Shown here one piece after another: positions 1 to 6,488 of a stretch of DNA of 8,422 nt. The notes below the pieces were generated by a model, which did not search any database, was not told the DNA's origin, and saw only the letters and a list, made by a program, of their open reading frames with translations. Location of the stretch: positions 1 to 8,422 of the forward strand of contig RFOO01000029.1 of assembly GCA_009926645.1 (NCBI GenBank), read 5' to 3'. A program made the position numbers and the translations under genes. Origin of the DNA: a bacterium (GTDB lineage Bacteria; Verrucomicrobiota; Verrucomicrobiia; Opitutales; UBA953). Position 1 is the first letter of the stretch; the number at the start of each line of letters is the position of its first letter.

Positions 1-2004
1 TAGGCCAGCTTCATCCAAAAGCTTAACTCCAAGCTCTTGCGCTTTGGTTAACTTGGAACCCGCTTCTTCTCCGGCGACAACGTAATCGGTATTTTTACTG
101 ACACTTCCCGAGACTTTTCCTCCTGCTTTTTCGATCAGGTCGCGAGCCTCATCACGGCCTAATGTCGGAAGAGTGCCGGTAAGAACAAAAGTTTTTCCTG
201 CCACTCCAGCAACGGTTGTCGCGGGTGTATTGTCGATGAGATTCAGTCCTGCTTTACGCATGGCTTTGACCCAGTCGCGGTGATTGGGGTCGCTAAAAAA
301 AGAAGTGATGGATTTGGATACTTCGATACCCACTCCGCTAATCACAGACTCAGTGGAAATACCGCCTTTTTTTCCAACATGGGTAATGAGTAAATCATCT
401 AACGTTGCCGCCTTCAAGGCATCGAGGGATTTAAAATGTCGAGCGAGGTCTTTGGCGGTTTGCATTCCCACATTGGGGATACCTAGGGCGTGAATGGCTC
501 TCCATAGTTCACGGTTTTTAGCGGAGGCCAAACTCGTCATCATATTATCCACGGACTTTTCTTTGAATCCCTCGAGCATCCGCCATTCGGGTGCTTTTAG
601 CTGTAAGGCATCGACTGGCGCATCAACCAAACCAAGCGAGACCAATTGTTCAGCAACCGCATCACCGAGGCCATCGATATCCAGGCATTGCTTAGAAGCG
701 AAATGAACGAGGCGACGAATTTTCATTTCGCGCGAGGGTGCTTTTAACTTATAGGCTGCTTCATCCTCCACGCGAATGGCCTCAAGGCCTAATTCTTCTA
801 AGCGTTTTTCGAAGTTAAAAGGTTTCGCTTGGGCGGGGCGTTTTTCTAAAACGACTTGCAAAATTTGCGGGATGATTTCTCCAGCCTTTTGAATGCGTAC
901 GGTATCTCCTTCGCGAATATCTTTTCGCTTAATTTCATCAGCATTATGCAATGTTGCACGAGCCACGGTTGAGCCTGCGAGCAATACAGGTTCTAACTCA
1001 GCGACGGGTGTCACCACGCCTGTTCGGCCTACCTGCATGCTGATGGCTTTGAGAACCGTTTCGGCCTGATCGGGAGGGAATTTAAAGGCCACTGCCCAAT
1101 GAGGGAACTTGCTGGTGTAGCCTGCGCGTTCTTGATCAGCCAAGCGATTGACTTTTACCACCGCACCATCGGTAGGGTAGGGTAATTGTCGGCGGAGGTT
1201 GTCGAGTTGTCCGATGGCCATCCATGCATTATCAATTCCCTCTTGCAGGGGTAGGTCATCCCAGACTGGAAAATTCCATGTCTTCAGTTGATCTTTAAAC
1301 TCTCTCAGTGATTTAAAGTTGGCTGGCTCACAGGCGCCCAGACCGTAGCAGATAATACTTAAGTTTCGACGTTTGGCTTCTTCTAAGTCGAGCAGTTTGA
1401 CCGTCCCCGCGGCTAAGTTTCGCGGATTGGCATAGAGGGCTTCACCTTCTGCTTCGCGCTCGCGATTGAGTCGCTCAAACTCAGAGAGCTCCATGTAAAT
1501 TTCTCCACGAATCTCGAGAAAATCAGGAGCGCCTTTGATGGCTCGAGGGATTGATTGAATGAGGGAAACATTATGGGTGACATCGTCTCCGCGTACCCCA
1601 TTACCGCGTGTTACGGCCCGGATGAATTTTCCTTTTTCGTAGGTCAGTGAAACCGCCACGCCGTCTACCTTGGGTTCCACAATTAATTCGAGGGCTTTGC
1701 CACTGAGTGCTTTTTTTAGACGCTCACCAAAGGCACGAAAATCGGCTTCATCATAGGTGTTATCCAAAGAGAGCATCGGTTCTCGATGGTCTTGTTGCTG
1801 AAACCCTTCGGCCTTATCGTCGCCAATCCCCAAATCTGGCCCAGCATACTGTGGGTAGCGTCGTTCGAGATCGTGCAAACGATCCACTAACTTATCGAAT
1901 TCGTAGTCCGAGATTTCTGGATCATGCTTTTTTCGATAAAGTTCTTCATGTCGCATGACCTCTTGGCGGAGTCGTTGTATTTCTTTACGGAGGTCTTCGG
2001 ACAT
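1..2004 (-). CDS. ligA: NAD+-dependent DNA ligase LigA, 3' end beyond the window, zinc-finger cysteines absent
   Basis: LigA seals 5'-phosphate/3'-OH nicks in duplex DNA during replication and repair, using NAD+ as AMP donor. The frame is open for 668 codons from ATG at 2004 to the left edge. An in-frame TAA lies four codons upstream, so this is the only good start. Visible parts are domain Ia (LYRKKHDPEISDYEFDKL, about residues 22-39), the adenylation domain with EPKVDG (AMP-accepting Lys112), RGNG at 133-136, EIRGE, NPRNLAAG and TDGAVVKV, and the OB fold (VRIQKAGEIIPQI). A helix-hairpin-helix domain (about 440-585) and a BRCT domain (from about 600, VLTGTLPTLGRDEA) follow; the BRCT domain is cut by the window edge. 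The zinc-finger segment at about 401-427 has the normal length, but its four cysteines are replaced by Arg401, Glu404, Lys419 and Ser424. No Shine-Dalgarno sequence is evident. It is transcribed divergently from yraN. The identity is very secure. Confidence 0.97.
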   Translation of the reverse strand, partial: MSEDLRKEIQRLRQEVMRHEELYRKKHDPEISDYEFDKLVDRLHDLERRYPQYAGPDLGIGDDKAEGFQQQDHREPMLSLDNTYDEADFRAFGERLKKALSGKALELIVEPKVDGVAVSLTYEKGKFIRAVTRGNGVRGDDVTHNVSLIQSIPRAIKGAPDFLEIRGEIYMELSEFERLNREREAEGEALYANPRNLAAGTVKLLDLEEAKRRNLSIICYGLGACEPANFKSLREFKDQLKTWNFPVWDDLPLQEGIDNAWMAIGQLDNLRRQLPYPTDGAVVKVNRLADQERAGYTSKFPHWAVAFKFPPDQAETVLKAISMQVGRTGVVTPVAELEPVLLAGSTVARATLHNADEIKRKDIREGDTVRIQKAGEIIPQILQVVLEKRPAQAKPFNFEKRLEELGLEAIRVEDEAAYKLKAPSREMKIRRLVHFASKQCLDIDGLGDAVAEQLVSLGLVDAPVDALQLKAPEWRMLEGFKEKSVDNMMTSLASAKNRELWRAIHALGIPNVGMQTAKDLARHFKSLDALKAATLDDLLITHVGKKGGISTESVISGVGIEVSKSITSFFSDPNHRDWVKAMRKAGLNLIDNTPATTVAGVAGKTFVLTGTLPTLGRDEARDLIEKAGGKVSGSVSKNTDYVVAGEEAGSKLTKAQELGVKLLDEAGL

Positions 2005-2139
2005 GGGTAAAAGAAGTTAAGCTTTAAGAGACAAAAGGGGAAGGCGATAGATGCCTAAGAGGGTATTATTCGACGATGTTTTTTGACGATGAATTGGAAG
2101 CTGAAGGAGTCGCTAAAGTCTAAACCCTAGAAAATTTAG
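2005..2139. promoter_or_regulatory. Divergent intergenic region between ligA and yraN
   Basis: These 135 bases must hold the promoters for ligA (leftward) and for the yraN-zwf-opcA run (rightward). I could not assign a convincing -35/-10 pair on either strand; TTGACG at 2083-2088 has no good -10 at normal spacing. A near-perfect 10-base direct repeat is present (TTCGACGATG at 2069-2078 and TTTGACGATG at 2082-2091). Two very short overlapping frames (2051-2086 and 2076-2123) also occur here and are probably chance. The role of the region is inferred from gene orientation only. Confidence 0.5.
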
Positions 2140-2586
2140 ATGGTTAGCCTTCTTAGTTATGTAAATCTGGGGCTAATGTCATTTTTTGACTTTCGTCGGT
2201 GGCTACCAAGCTGTTTTAAGCCTCAAACTCTTGGTCAAAAGGGAGAGCGATTAGCTGAAAAGTATTACCGGCACCAAGGGTGTAAGGTATTAGCTCGTAA
2301 CTGGCGCTCGGGATTGGATGAGTTGGATTTAGTTGTCCTTGATGGGGTGGTTCTCGTTTTTGTGGAGGTGAAAACCCGGACGGCCGACTGGGGTGGAGAA
2401 GGGTACCGTGCGGTGAATCGAAGGAAAAAAAGGGCTCTGCAGAGAGCGGCGAGGGCCTGGTTAAGGCAAATTGGGGGTGCTCCTCACACTCGATTTGATG
2501 TCATAGAGGTTATGGTTTGCCAAGGGGGCACCGTCCGCTTGCTTCAACACCAGGGAATTCCCCTCTTACGTAAGCATTTCTTTTGA
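2140..2586 (+). CDS. yraN: YraN/UPF0102 family endonuclease-like protein
   Basis: This is a small protein of the UPF0102 (YraN) family, whose fold is that of the PD-(D/E)XK nucleases. The cellular role of the family is not settled, though a DNA processing or repair role is usually assumed. The family signature is clear: GQKGERLAEKYY (about 32-43), ARNWRSG (52-58), an acidic pair Glu61/Asp63 in DELDLV where the family normally has GEIDLI, then VFVEVKTR (73-80) with Glu77 and Lys79, and RFDVIEV near the C-terminus. Length (148 residues) is slightly above the usual 115-130 because of an N-terminal extension. ATG 2140 follows an in-frame TAG directly and is the outermost start. ATG 2176 (residue 13) is an alternative that would remove most of the extension. 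Its stop overlaps the possible TTG start of zwf, so it is probably cotranscribed with zwf and opcA. Confidence 0.9.
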   Translation: MVSLLSYVNLGLMSFFDFRRWLPSCFKPQTLGQKGERLAEKYYRHQGCKVLARNWRSGLDELDLVVLDGVVLVFVEVKTRTADWGGEGYRAVNRRKKRALQRAARAWLRQIGGAPHTRFDVIEVMVCQGGTVRLLQHQGIPLLRKHFF

Positions 2587-2591
2587 ATCCG

Positions 2592-4136
2592 ATGTCCGAC
2601 AACGACCGTCATCCTTTTCTCGCTGGCCTGAGTAAGCACCGTGGGGCTCAGCCTACCTGCTTGGTTATCTTTGGTGCCTCAGGCGACCTAGCCGCACGTA
2701 AACTCTTACCCGCTCTTTATAATTTGGCGGTCGATAGTTTATTACCGTCGGACTTTACCTTGATAGGATTTGGAAGAAAGCCGATTCCCGATGCGGAGTT
2801 TCGGCAAACTTCGTCCAGTGACATCGAAAAGTTTTCACGTCGTGAATACCGTAAAGATATTTGGAAGCGGGTTTGCGATCACACTTATTATCAAGCGGGG
2901 GGTTACGACGAGTTTGCCGCTTACGAGGGATTAAAAGCTAAGATTGCATCGGCCGAGAAGACGGCGGGCCGTCCTTTGCAGGTCGTTTTTTATATTTCAA
3001 CCCCCCCGACCGTTTTTGAGGCTATTTTAGAAAACCTTGGAAAGTCGGGTTTGGCTTCGCGTGGCCTGGGCACTGCTTTGGAAAGTAAGGTCATTATTGA
3101 AAAGCCTTTTGGTCGTGATCTCGCTTCGGCTGTGCAATTGAACACGGTAGCAGCTCGTCACTTTCAAGAGCCACAAATTTATCGCATCGATCACTATTTA
3201 GGTAAAGAAACCGTGCAAGATTTGCTGGTCCAGCGCTTTGCTAATCCGATTTTAGAGCCACTTTGGAATAATCGTCACGTTGATCATGTCCAAATCACAG
3301 TCGCGGAGGAGTTAGGTGTCGGTTCGCGAGGTGGTTACTATGATCACAGCGGGGCAACGCGTGATATGTTGCAAAATCACACCATGCAATTGTTGGCTTT
3401 AACGGCGATGGATCAACCAGCCTCGCTTTCGGCTGAGCACATACGCGATGAAAAAGTGAAGTTGTTGCAATCGGTTCAGCCACTGCGTTTGGGTTCGGGT
3501 GGGGATGCCGTGCGAGCTTACTACACGGCCGGTTTGTCTGGCGGTGAATCGGTGGTTGGTTACCACCAGGAAAAAGATATTCCCGCCTCTTCTTTCACGG
3601 AGACATTTTGCGCTCTCAAACTTTCTATCGATAACGCGCGTTGGAGTGGCGTACCATTTTATATGCGTTCGGGTAAACGTCTCGCCCGTCGTGTTTCAGA
3701 GATTGCTGTGCAATTTAAACAACCCGTTTCGGGTTTGTTTGCAGGGGATTCACGTTACGATATCGCGCCCAATCGATTGGTCATTCAAATCCAGCCCGAT
3801 GAGGGGATGACTTTAGTCCTTAATTCTAAAGTCCCTGGTCTCGAACCACGAACTCAGCCAGTACGTCTCAGTTTCCGTTACGCCACGACTTATGGTTCCA
3901 ATACGCCTGAGGCTTACGAGCGTTTGATTCTCGATGCGATTGTGGGGGACCGCACTCTCTTTATTCGTGGAGATGAGACGGAAGCCTCTTGGCGTCTCTT
4001 CACGCCCCTCCTTCAGTCATGGGAAAAAGCGGGTAAGCAAAGTTTGGAGTCCTATGCCGCAGGTTCTTGGGGGCCATCGGGTGCGGACGAGTTACTCGCA
4101 GCCCAAGGTCATACCTGGCGTAATGCGGGACGTTAA
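2592..4136 (+). CDS. zwf: Glucose-6-phosphate 1-dehydrogenase
   Basis: This cytosolic enzyme oxidises glucose 6-phosphate to 6-phosphogluconolactone with NADP+ (or NAD+), the entry step of the oxidative pentose phosphate and Entner-Doudoroff routes. Numbered from ATG 2592 (514 residues, normal length), it shows the Rossmann coenzyme loop GASGDLAARK at 28-37, EKPFG at 170-174, the substrate signature RIDHYLGKE at 198-206 and YYDHSGATRDMLQNH ending at His263. His201 and His263 are 62 residues apart, the same spacing as the catalytic pair His178/His240 of the Leuconostoc mesenteroides enzyme. A TTG at 2583 would add three residues and overlap the yraN stop by four bases (TTGA). Neither start has a Shine-Dalgarno sequence, so the start is uncertain by three codons. 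opcA begins six bases after the stop, which indicates coexpression. Confidence 0.97.
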   Translation: MSDNDRHPFLAGLSKHRGAQPTCLVIFGASGDLAARKLLPALYNLAVDSLLPSDFTLIGFGRKPIPDAEFRQTSSSDIEKFSRREYRKDIWKRVCDHTYYQAGGYDEFAAYEGLKAKIASAEKTAGRPLQVVFYISTPPTVFEAILENLGKSGLASRGLGTALESKVIIEKPFGRDLASAVQLNTVAARHFQEPQIYRIDHYLGKETVQDLLVQRFANPILEPLWNNRHVDHVQITVAEELGVGSRGGYYDHSGATRDMLQNHTMQLLALTAMDQPASLSAEHIRDEKVKLLQSVQPLRLGSGGDAVRAYYTAGLSGGESVVGYHQEKDIPASSFTETFCALKLSIDNARWSGVPFYMRSGKRLARRVSEIAVQFKQPVSGLFAGDSRYDIAPNRLVIQIQPDEGMTLVLNSKVPGLEPRTQPVRLSFRYATTYGSNTPEAYERLILDAIVGDRTLFIRGDETEASWRLFTPLLQSWEKAGKQSLESYAAGSWGPSGADELLAAQGHTWRNAGR

Positions 4137-4142
4137 ACTGCC

Positions 4143-5111
4143 ATGGCGCATCCCATTTTAGATACACTTCCTGGTTTTCCGCACAAGGTATCGGCGGCTT
4201 TAACAGCCTTGGATAAAGCTTGGGCAGAAGAAGGCGAAGAGGCGGCACGAGCCTCACAAATGAATCTTGTTCTCATGTTTGGTGCGGGAGTGAAACCCGA
4301 GGATGCCCAAGCACGCTTCGATGACGCCGTGCTCTTTGCTCAGCGCTATCCCTGTCGAGTAATTGTTTTGGCTGCGCGACCTGTGGCCGAAGCCAAAGCC
4401 CCCTTGGAGGCAAAGGTTAATGTTGTTTGCTTCTTTGATCCTGCGCGACGGGGTAAGCGTTGCTGTGAGGCTTTGATGCTCGCCCATGGCAAACCCTCCA
4501 ACGAGATTGAATCGCTAGTCTCAACCTGGCTAGAAGGCGATTTACCAGTGAATTTATGGGTGCATGGAGTGACGGATGAAGAAATGGAGCCCTGGCTGTC
4601 CTGGACACAACGTTGTCGGCGAATCGTCGCCGACCGCACTTTAATCGGAAACGATTTCTTCTCTTTACCATTTCCTAAGCCAGCCAGTGTGCGTGATCTT
4701 TCTGTCGCACGTTGTTTGCCTGTGCGTCAAGCGTTAGGACAATTTTTAGCCGCCCACTCTCCTGAATTATTAGTCCGTGGATTAAAATCAGTGACGCTTA
4801 ATCATACGCCCTCAATGCGTGGGGAAGCAGCAGGTTTGTTAAACTGGATGCGTGATTGTCTGAGTGGATGCAGTAAGGTTTCGGGTGTTAGTTTAAAGGC
4901 CACTTTTAATCTCTCGGAAGATGCTCCGGTAGGCGACAACCTCGATGCGGAATGGAGTTACGAAGATGGTAGTCATTTCTCCTGGGAACATGCCGAACAG
5001 GGAACCTGGGCGGGGTTGAAATTTACCCACGATGATACCGTGGAATCGATGGCTCAACGTGTGGCCTTTATGGGACCCACGGAAGCACTTTCTGAAGCGA
5101 TTTTCTTCTGA
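4143..5111 (+). CDS. opcA: OpcA-like glucose-6-phosphate dehydrogenase assembly/activator protein
   Basis: OpcA proteins are known from cyanobacteria and actinobacteria as partners needed for assembly or full activity of glucose-6-phosphate dehydrogenase, and their genes usually lie directly after zwf. This 322-residue protein starts six bases after the zwf stop. It carries family-like landmarks: YPCRVIVLAARP (69-80), LVSTWLEGDLPVNLWVHG (125-142, the conserved 'LLLPDLPV.LWW' region), RRIVADR (159-165, equivalent to the 'ADRLIVDS' block) and VRDLSVARCLPVRQALGQF (183-201, equivalent to 'DLNWARLTPWR'). No signal peptide or membrane segment is seen, so it is likely cytosolic. It contains several cysteines (71, 96, 107, 108, 158, 191 and later ones); whether they are redox active cannot be told. 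The family assignment is from recalled motif patterns plus context; divergence is considerable. Confidence 0.85.
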   Translation: MAHPILDTLPGFPHKVSAALTALDKAWAEEGEEAARASQMNLVLMFGAGVKPEDAQARFDDAVLFAQRYPCRVIVLAARPVAEAKAPLEAKVNVVCFFDPARRGKRCCEALMLAHGKPSNEIESLVSTWLEGDLPVNLWVHGVTDEEMEPWLSWTQRCRRIVADRTLIGNDFFSLPFPKPASVRDLSVARCLPVRQALGQFLAAHSPELLVRGLKSVTLNHTPSMRGEAAGLLNWMRDCLSGCSKVSGVSLKATFNLSEDAPVGDNLDAEWSYEDGSHFSWEHAEQGTWAGLKFTHDDTVESMAQRVAFMGPTEALSEAIFF

Positions 5112-5113
5112 TT

Positions 5114-5725
5114 TTAAAGGCGAATTTCGCTCTGCTTAATCCAGTTCACTAAATGAGCGAACGCTTTTGCGCGATGACTTAACTTGTCCTTCGTTTGCGG
5201 CGATAGTTCGCCAAAAGTTTTCTCAAAACCGCTTGGGACAAAAAGTGAATCATAACCAAAGCCTTCCGTGCCTACTTCTTGTTCAAGAATGCGACCCCAG
5301 CATTGGCCGAGAAATTTTTGTTCTTCGCGATTGGGTCCAATAATGAGCAAGTGACATTCAAAGCGTGCTCCACGTTTGTGAGCAGGGGCTTTTTTAAGAG
5401 CGTCTAAAAGTTTGGTGCGGTTTTGTGCATCGGTCGCACCTTTGCCAGCGTAGATAGCGGAATCGACTCCTGGGCCACCTTGTAAAGCATCGCAACACAG
5501 GCCACTGTCATCAGCGAGTACCCACGATTTGGGAGGAGCGATGCGACGGAGAGCTTCGGCTTTCAAGCGACAGTTGCCAGTGAAGGTCCCTGTGATTTCT
5601 TCAACATAGGGCATGCCGCCGAGCTCTTTCGCCGAGTGAACTTTTATGGCGAGACCAGCCTGAGCAAACATTCGACCAAACTCTTCGGCCTTATGGGCAT
5701 TGCTGGTTGCTAAATAAAGATCCAT
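5114..5725 (-). CDS. rdgB: XTP/dITP diphosphatase (RdgB/HAM1 family)
   Basis: This nucleotide-pool sanitising enzyme hydrolyses dITP, XTP and ITP to the monophosphates and pyrophosphate, keeping deaminated purines out of DNA and RNA. At 203 residues it has the normal length. Visible motifs are ATSNAHKAEEF near the N-terminus (Thr7, Asn9, Lys12), EEITGTFTGNCRLKAEAL (42-59), ADDSGL (71-76) with the metal-binding and catalytic Asp72/Asp73, GGPGVDSAIYAG (83-94), GFGYDSLF (155-162) and SHR (183-185), which recognises the base. The stop codon is only two bases from the opcA stop, so the two genes converge with no room for a separate terminator. It is transcribed divergently from coaB. No Shine-Dalgarno sequence precedes ATG 5725. 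Confidence 0.95.
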   Translation of the reverse strand: MDLYLATSNAHKAEEFGRMFAQAGLAIKVHSAKELGGMPYVEEITGTFTGNCRLKAEALRRIAPPKSWVLADDSGLCCDALQGGPGVDSAIYAGKGATDAQNRTKLLDALKKAPAHKRGARFECHLLIIGPNREEQKFLGQCWGRILEQEVGTEGFGYDSLFVPSGFEKTFGELSPQTKDKLSHRAKAFAHLVNWIKQSEIRL

Positions 5726-5833
5726 GGGGCGACAGTGGAGGTGAAAGGCAGATTGGCAAAGTTTTAAGGGGTTTTAGCCATGGCTTCGCTCTCGCCCTTG
5801 ACCTCTTTTTGTGGCTAAATTTGTTTGGTCACA
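5726..5833. promoter_or_regulatory. Divergent intergenic region between rdgB and coaB
   Basis: About 108 bases separate the two start codons and must carry both promoters. A TTGACC hexamer at 5798-5803 could be a plus-strand -35, but no good -10 sits at 16-18 bases. The region contains the inverted repeat listed separately and a 10-base palindrome AGCCATGGCT at 5776-5785. No Shine-Dalgarno sequence is apparent before either gene. Confidence 0.5.
5773..5819. repeat. 8-base perfect inverted repeat in the rdgB-coaB gap
   Basis: TTTAGCCA (5773-5780) and TGGCTAAA (5812-5819) are perfect reverse complements separated by 31 bases. The left arm also overlaps the palindrome AGCCATGGCT, so a third copy of the half-site TGGCT is present at 5781-5785. 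This could be an operator for a dimeric regulator or a stem in the coaB leader RNA; it could also be chance. Confidence 0.45.
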
Positions 5834-6487
5834 ATGTCTATCCGCTGTCTCATCACTGCTGGTCCAACTCGGGAGTATTTTGATCCCGTGCGTTTTATCA
5901 GCAATCCCTCTTCGGGGAAAATGGGATTTGCTATTGCCGAAGCTGCATCGGCTCTGGGTTGGACGGTGGATTTGGTTGCTGGACCTGTCTCGTTGCCTGA
6001 GCCAGTTGGAGTCATGCTTTATCCCGTCGTGACGGCCGAGGAGATGCTTCGCCAAACCGATGCACTTTTTGGGCCGTGTGATGTTTTAATTATGACAGCT
6101 GCCGTCAGTGATTGGCGTCCCAAGGTTTGCTTGTCCGAAAAATTAAAAAAGACCGGCAAAAACCTCTCTGTTGAATTAGAGCCTGTGCCCGATATCCTAG
6201 CCACCTTGGCACAACGGCGACGCCCTGATCAACTTCTTGTTGGATTTGCGGCTGAGACAGAGTCGGTTGAGGAAAACGCCCGTACCAAACTTTCACAGAA
6301 GAAAATTGATTTTATTGCGGCAAACTCTGTTGCCGGTCCCGCAGGCGCTTTTGGTCGAGATGAAAATCAACTCATTCTTCTTGGTCGTGAAGGGTATCGT
6401 CAGGTTATTGGCCCCGCCTCTAAAAAAGTTGTCGCACAAAAACTTGTTGCTGAACTGAGCGCCGCTTTGGCGACTCGTTCCTGTTAA
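5834..6487 (+). CDS. coaB: Stand-alone phosphopantothenate-cysteine ligase (CoaB)
   Basis: CoaB joins 4'-phosphopantothenate to cysteine (CTP-activated in most bacteria), the second step of coenzyme A synthesis from pantothenate. Numbered from ATG 5834 (217 residues), the protein has TAGPTREYFDPVRFISN (8-24) running into the nucleotide-binding loop PSSGKMG, TAAVSDW (88-94), KLKK (103-106, the conserved KxKK element), PDILATLA, GFAAET and a C-terminal block reading FIAANSV..GAFGRDENQLIL. It matches only the C-terminal half of the usual bifunctional CoaBC (Dfp) protein of about 400 residues. No flavin-binding CoaC half is present in frame or upstream, because the preceding gene is rdgB on the other strand. 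TTG 5825 is an alternative start three codons earlier. The histidine kinase gene begins one base after its stop. Confidence 0.93.
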   Translation: MSIRCLITAGPTREYFDPVRFISNPSSGKMGFAIAEAASALGWTVDLVAGPVSLPEPVGVMLYPVVTAEEMLRQTDALFGPCDVLIMTAAVSDWRPKVCLSEKLKKTGKNLSVELEPVPDILATLAQRRRPDQLLVGFAAETESVEENARTKLSQKKIDFIAANSVAGPAGAFGRDENQLILLGREGYRQVIGPASKKVVAQKLVAELSAALATRSC

Positions 6488-6488
6488 T

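Noticed and set aside
284..706. Two plus-strand frames opposite ligA (284-493 and 494-706)
   Set aside because: They lie antisense to a strongly conserved ligA frame and encode no recognisable motif; they are shadows.
1..2004. Possibility that the LigA cysteine loss is a frameshift or a LigB-type protein
   Set aside because: Translation of the minus strand is continuous and conserved on both sides of the segment, and HhH and BRCT domains are present, unlike in LigB.
3295..4671. Several minus- and plus-strand frames of 60-103 residues overlapping zwf and opcA
   Set aside because: All are out of frame with well-conserved genes and show no family pattern or start signal.
5095..5131. Possible terminator hairpin (GCGA-ATT-TCGC at about 5120-5130) at the convergent opcA/rdgB junction
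   Set aside because: The stem is only four base pairs, sits inside the rdgB coding end and lacks a proper T-run; too weak to call.
5798..5803. TTGACC as a coaB promoter -35 element
   Set aside because: No acceptable -10 hexamer occurs 16-18 bases downstream, so it is not listed as a promoter.
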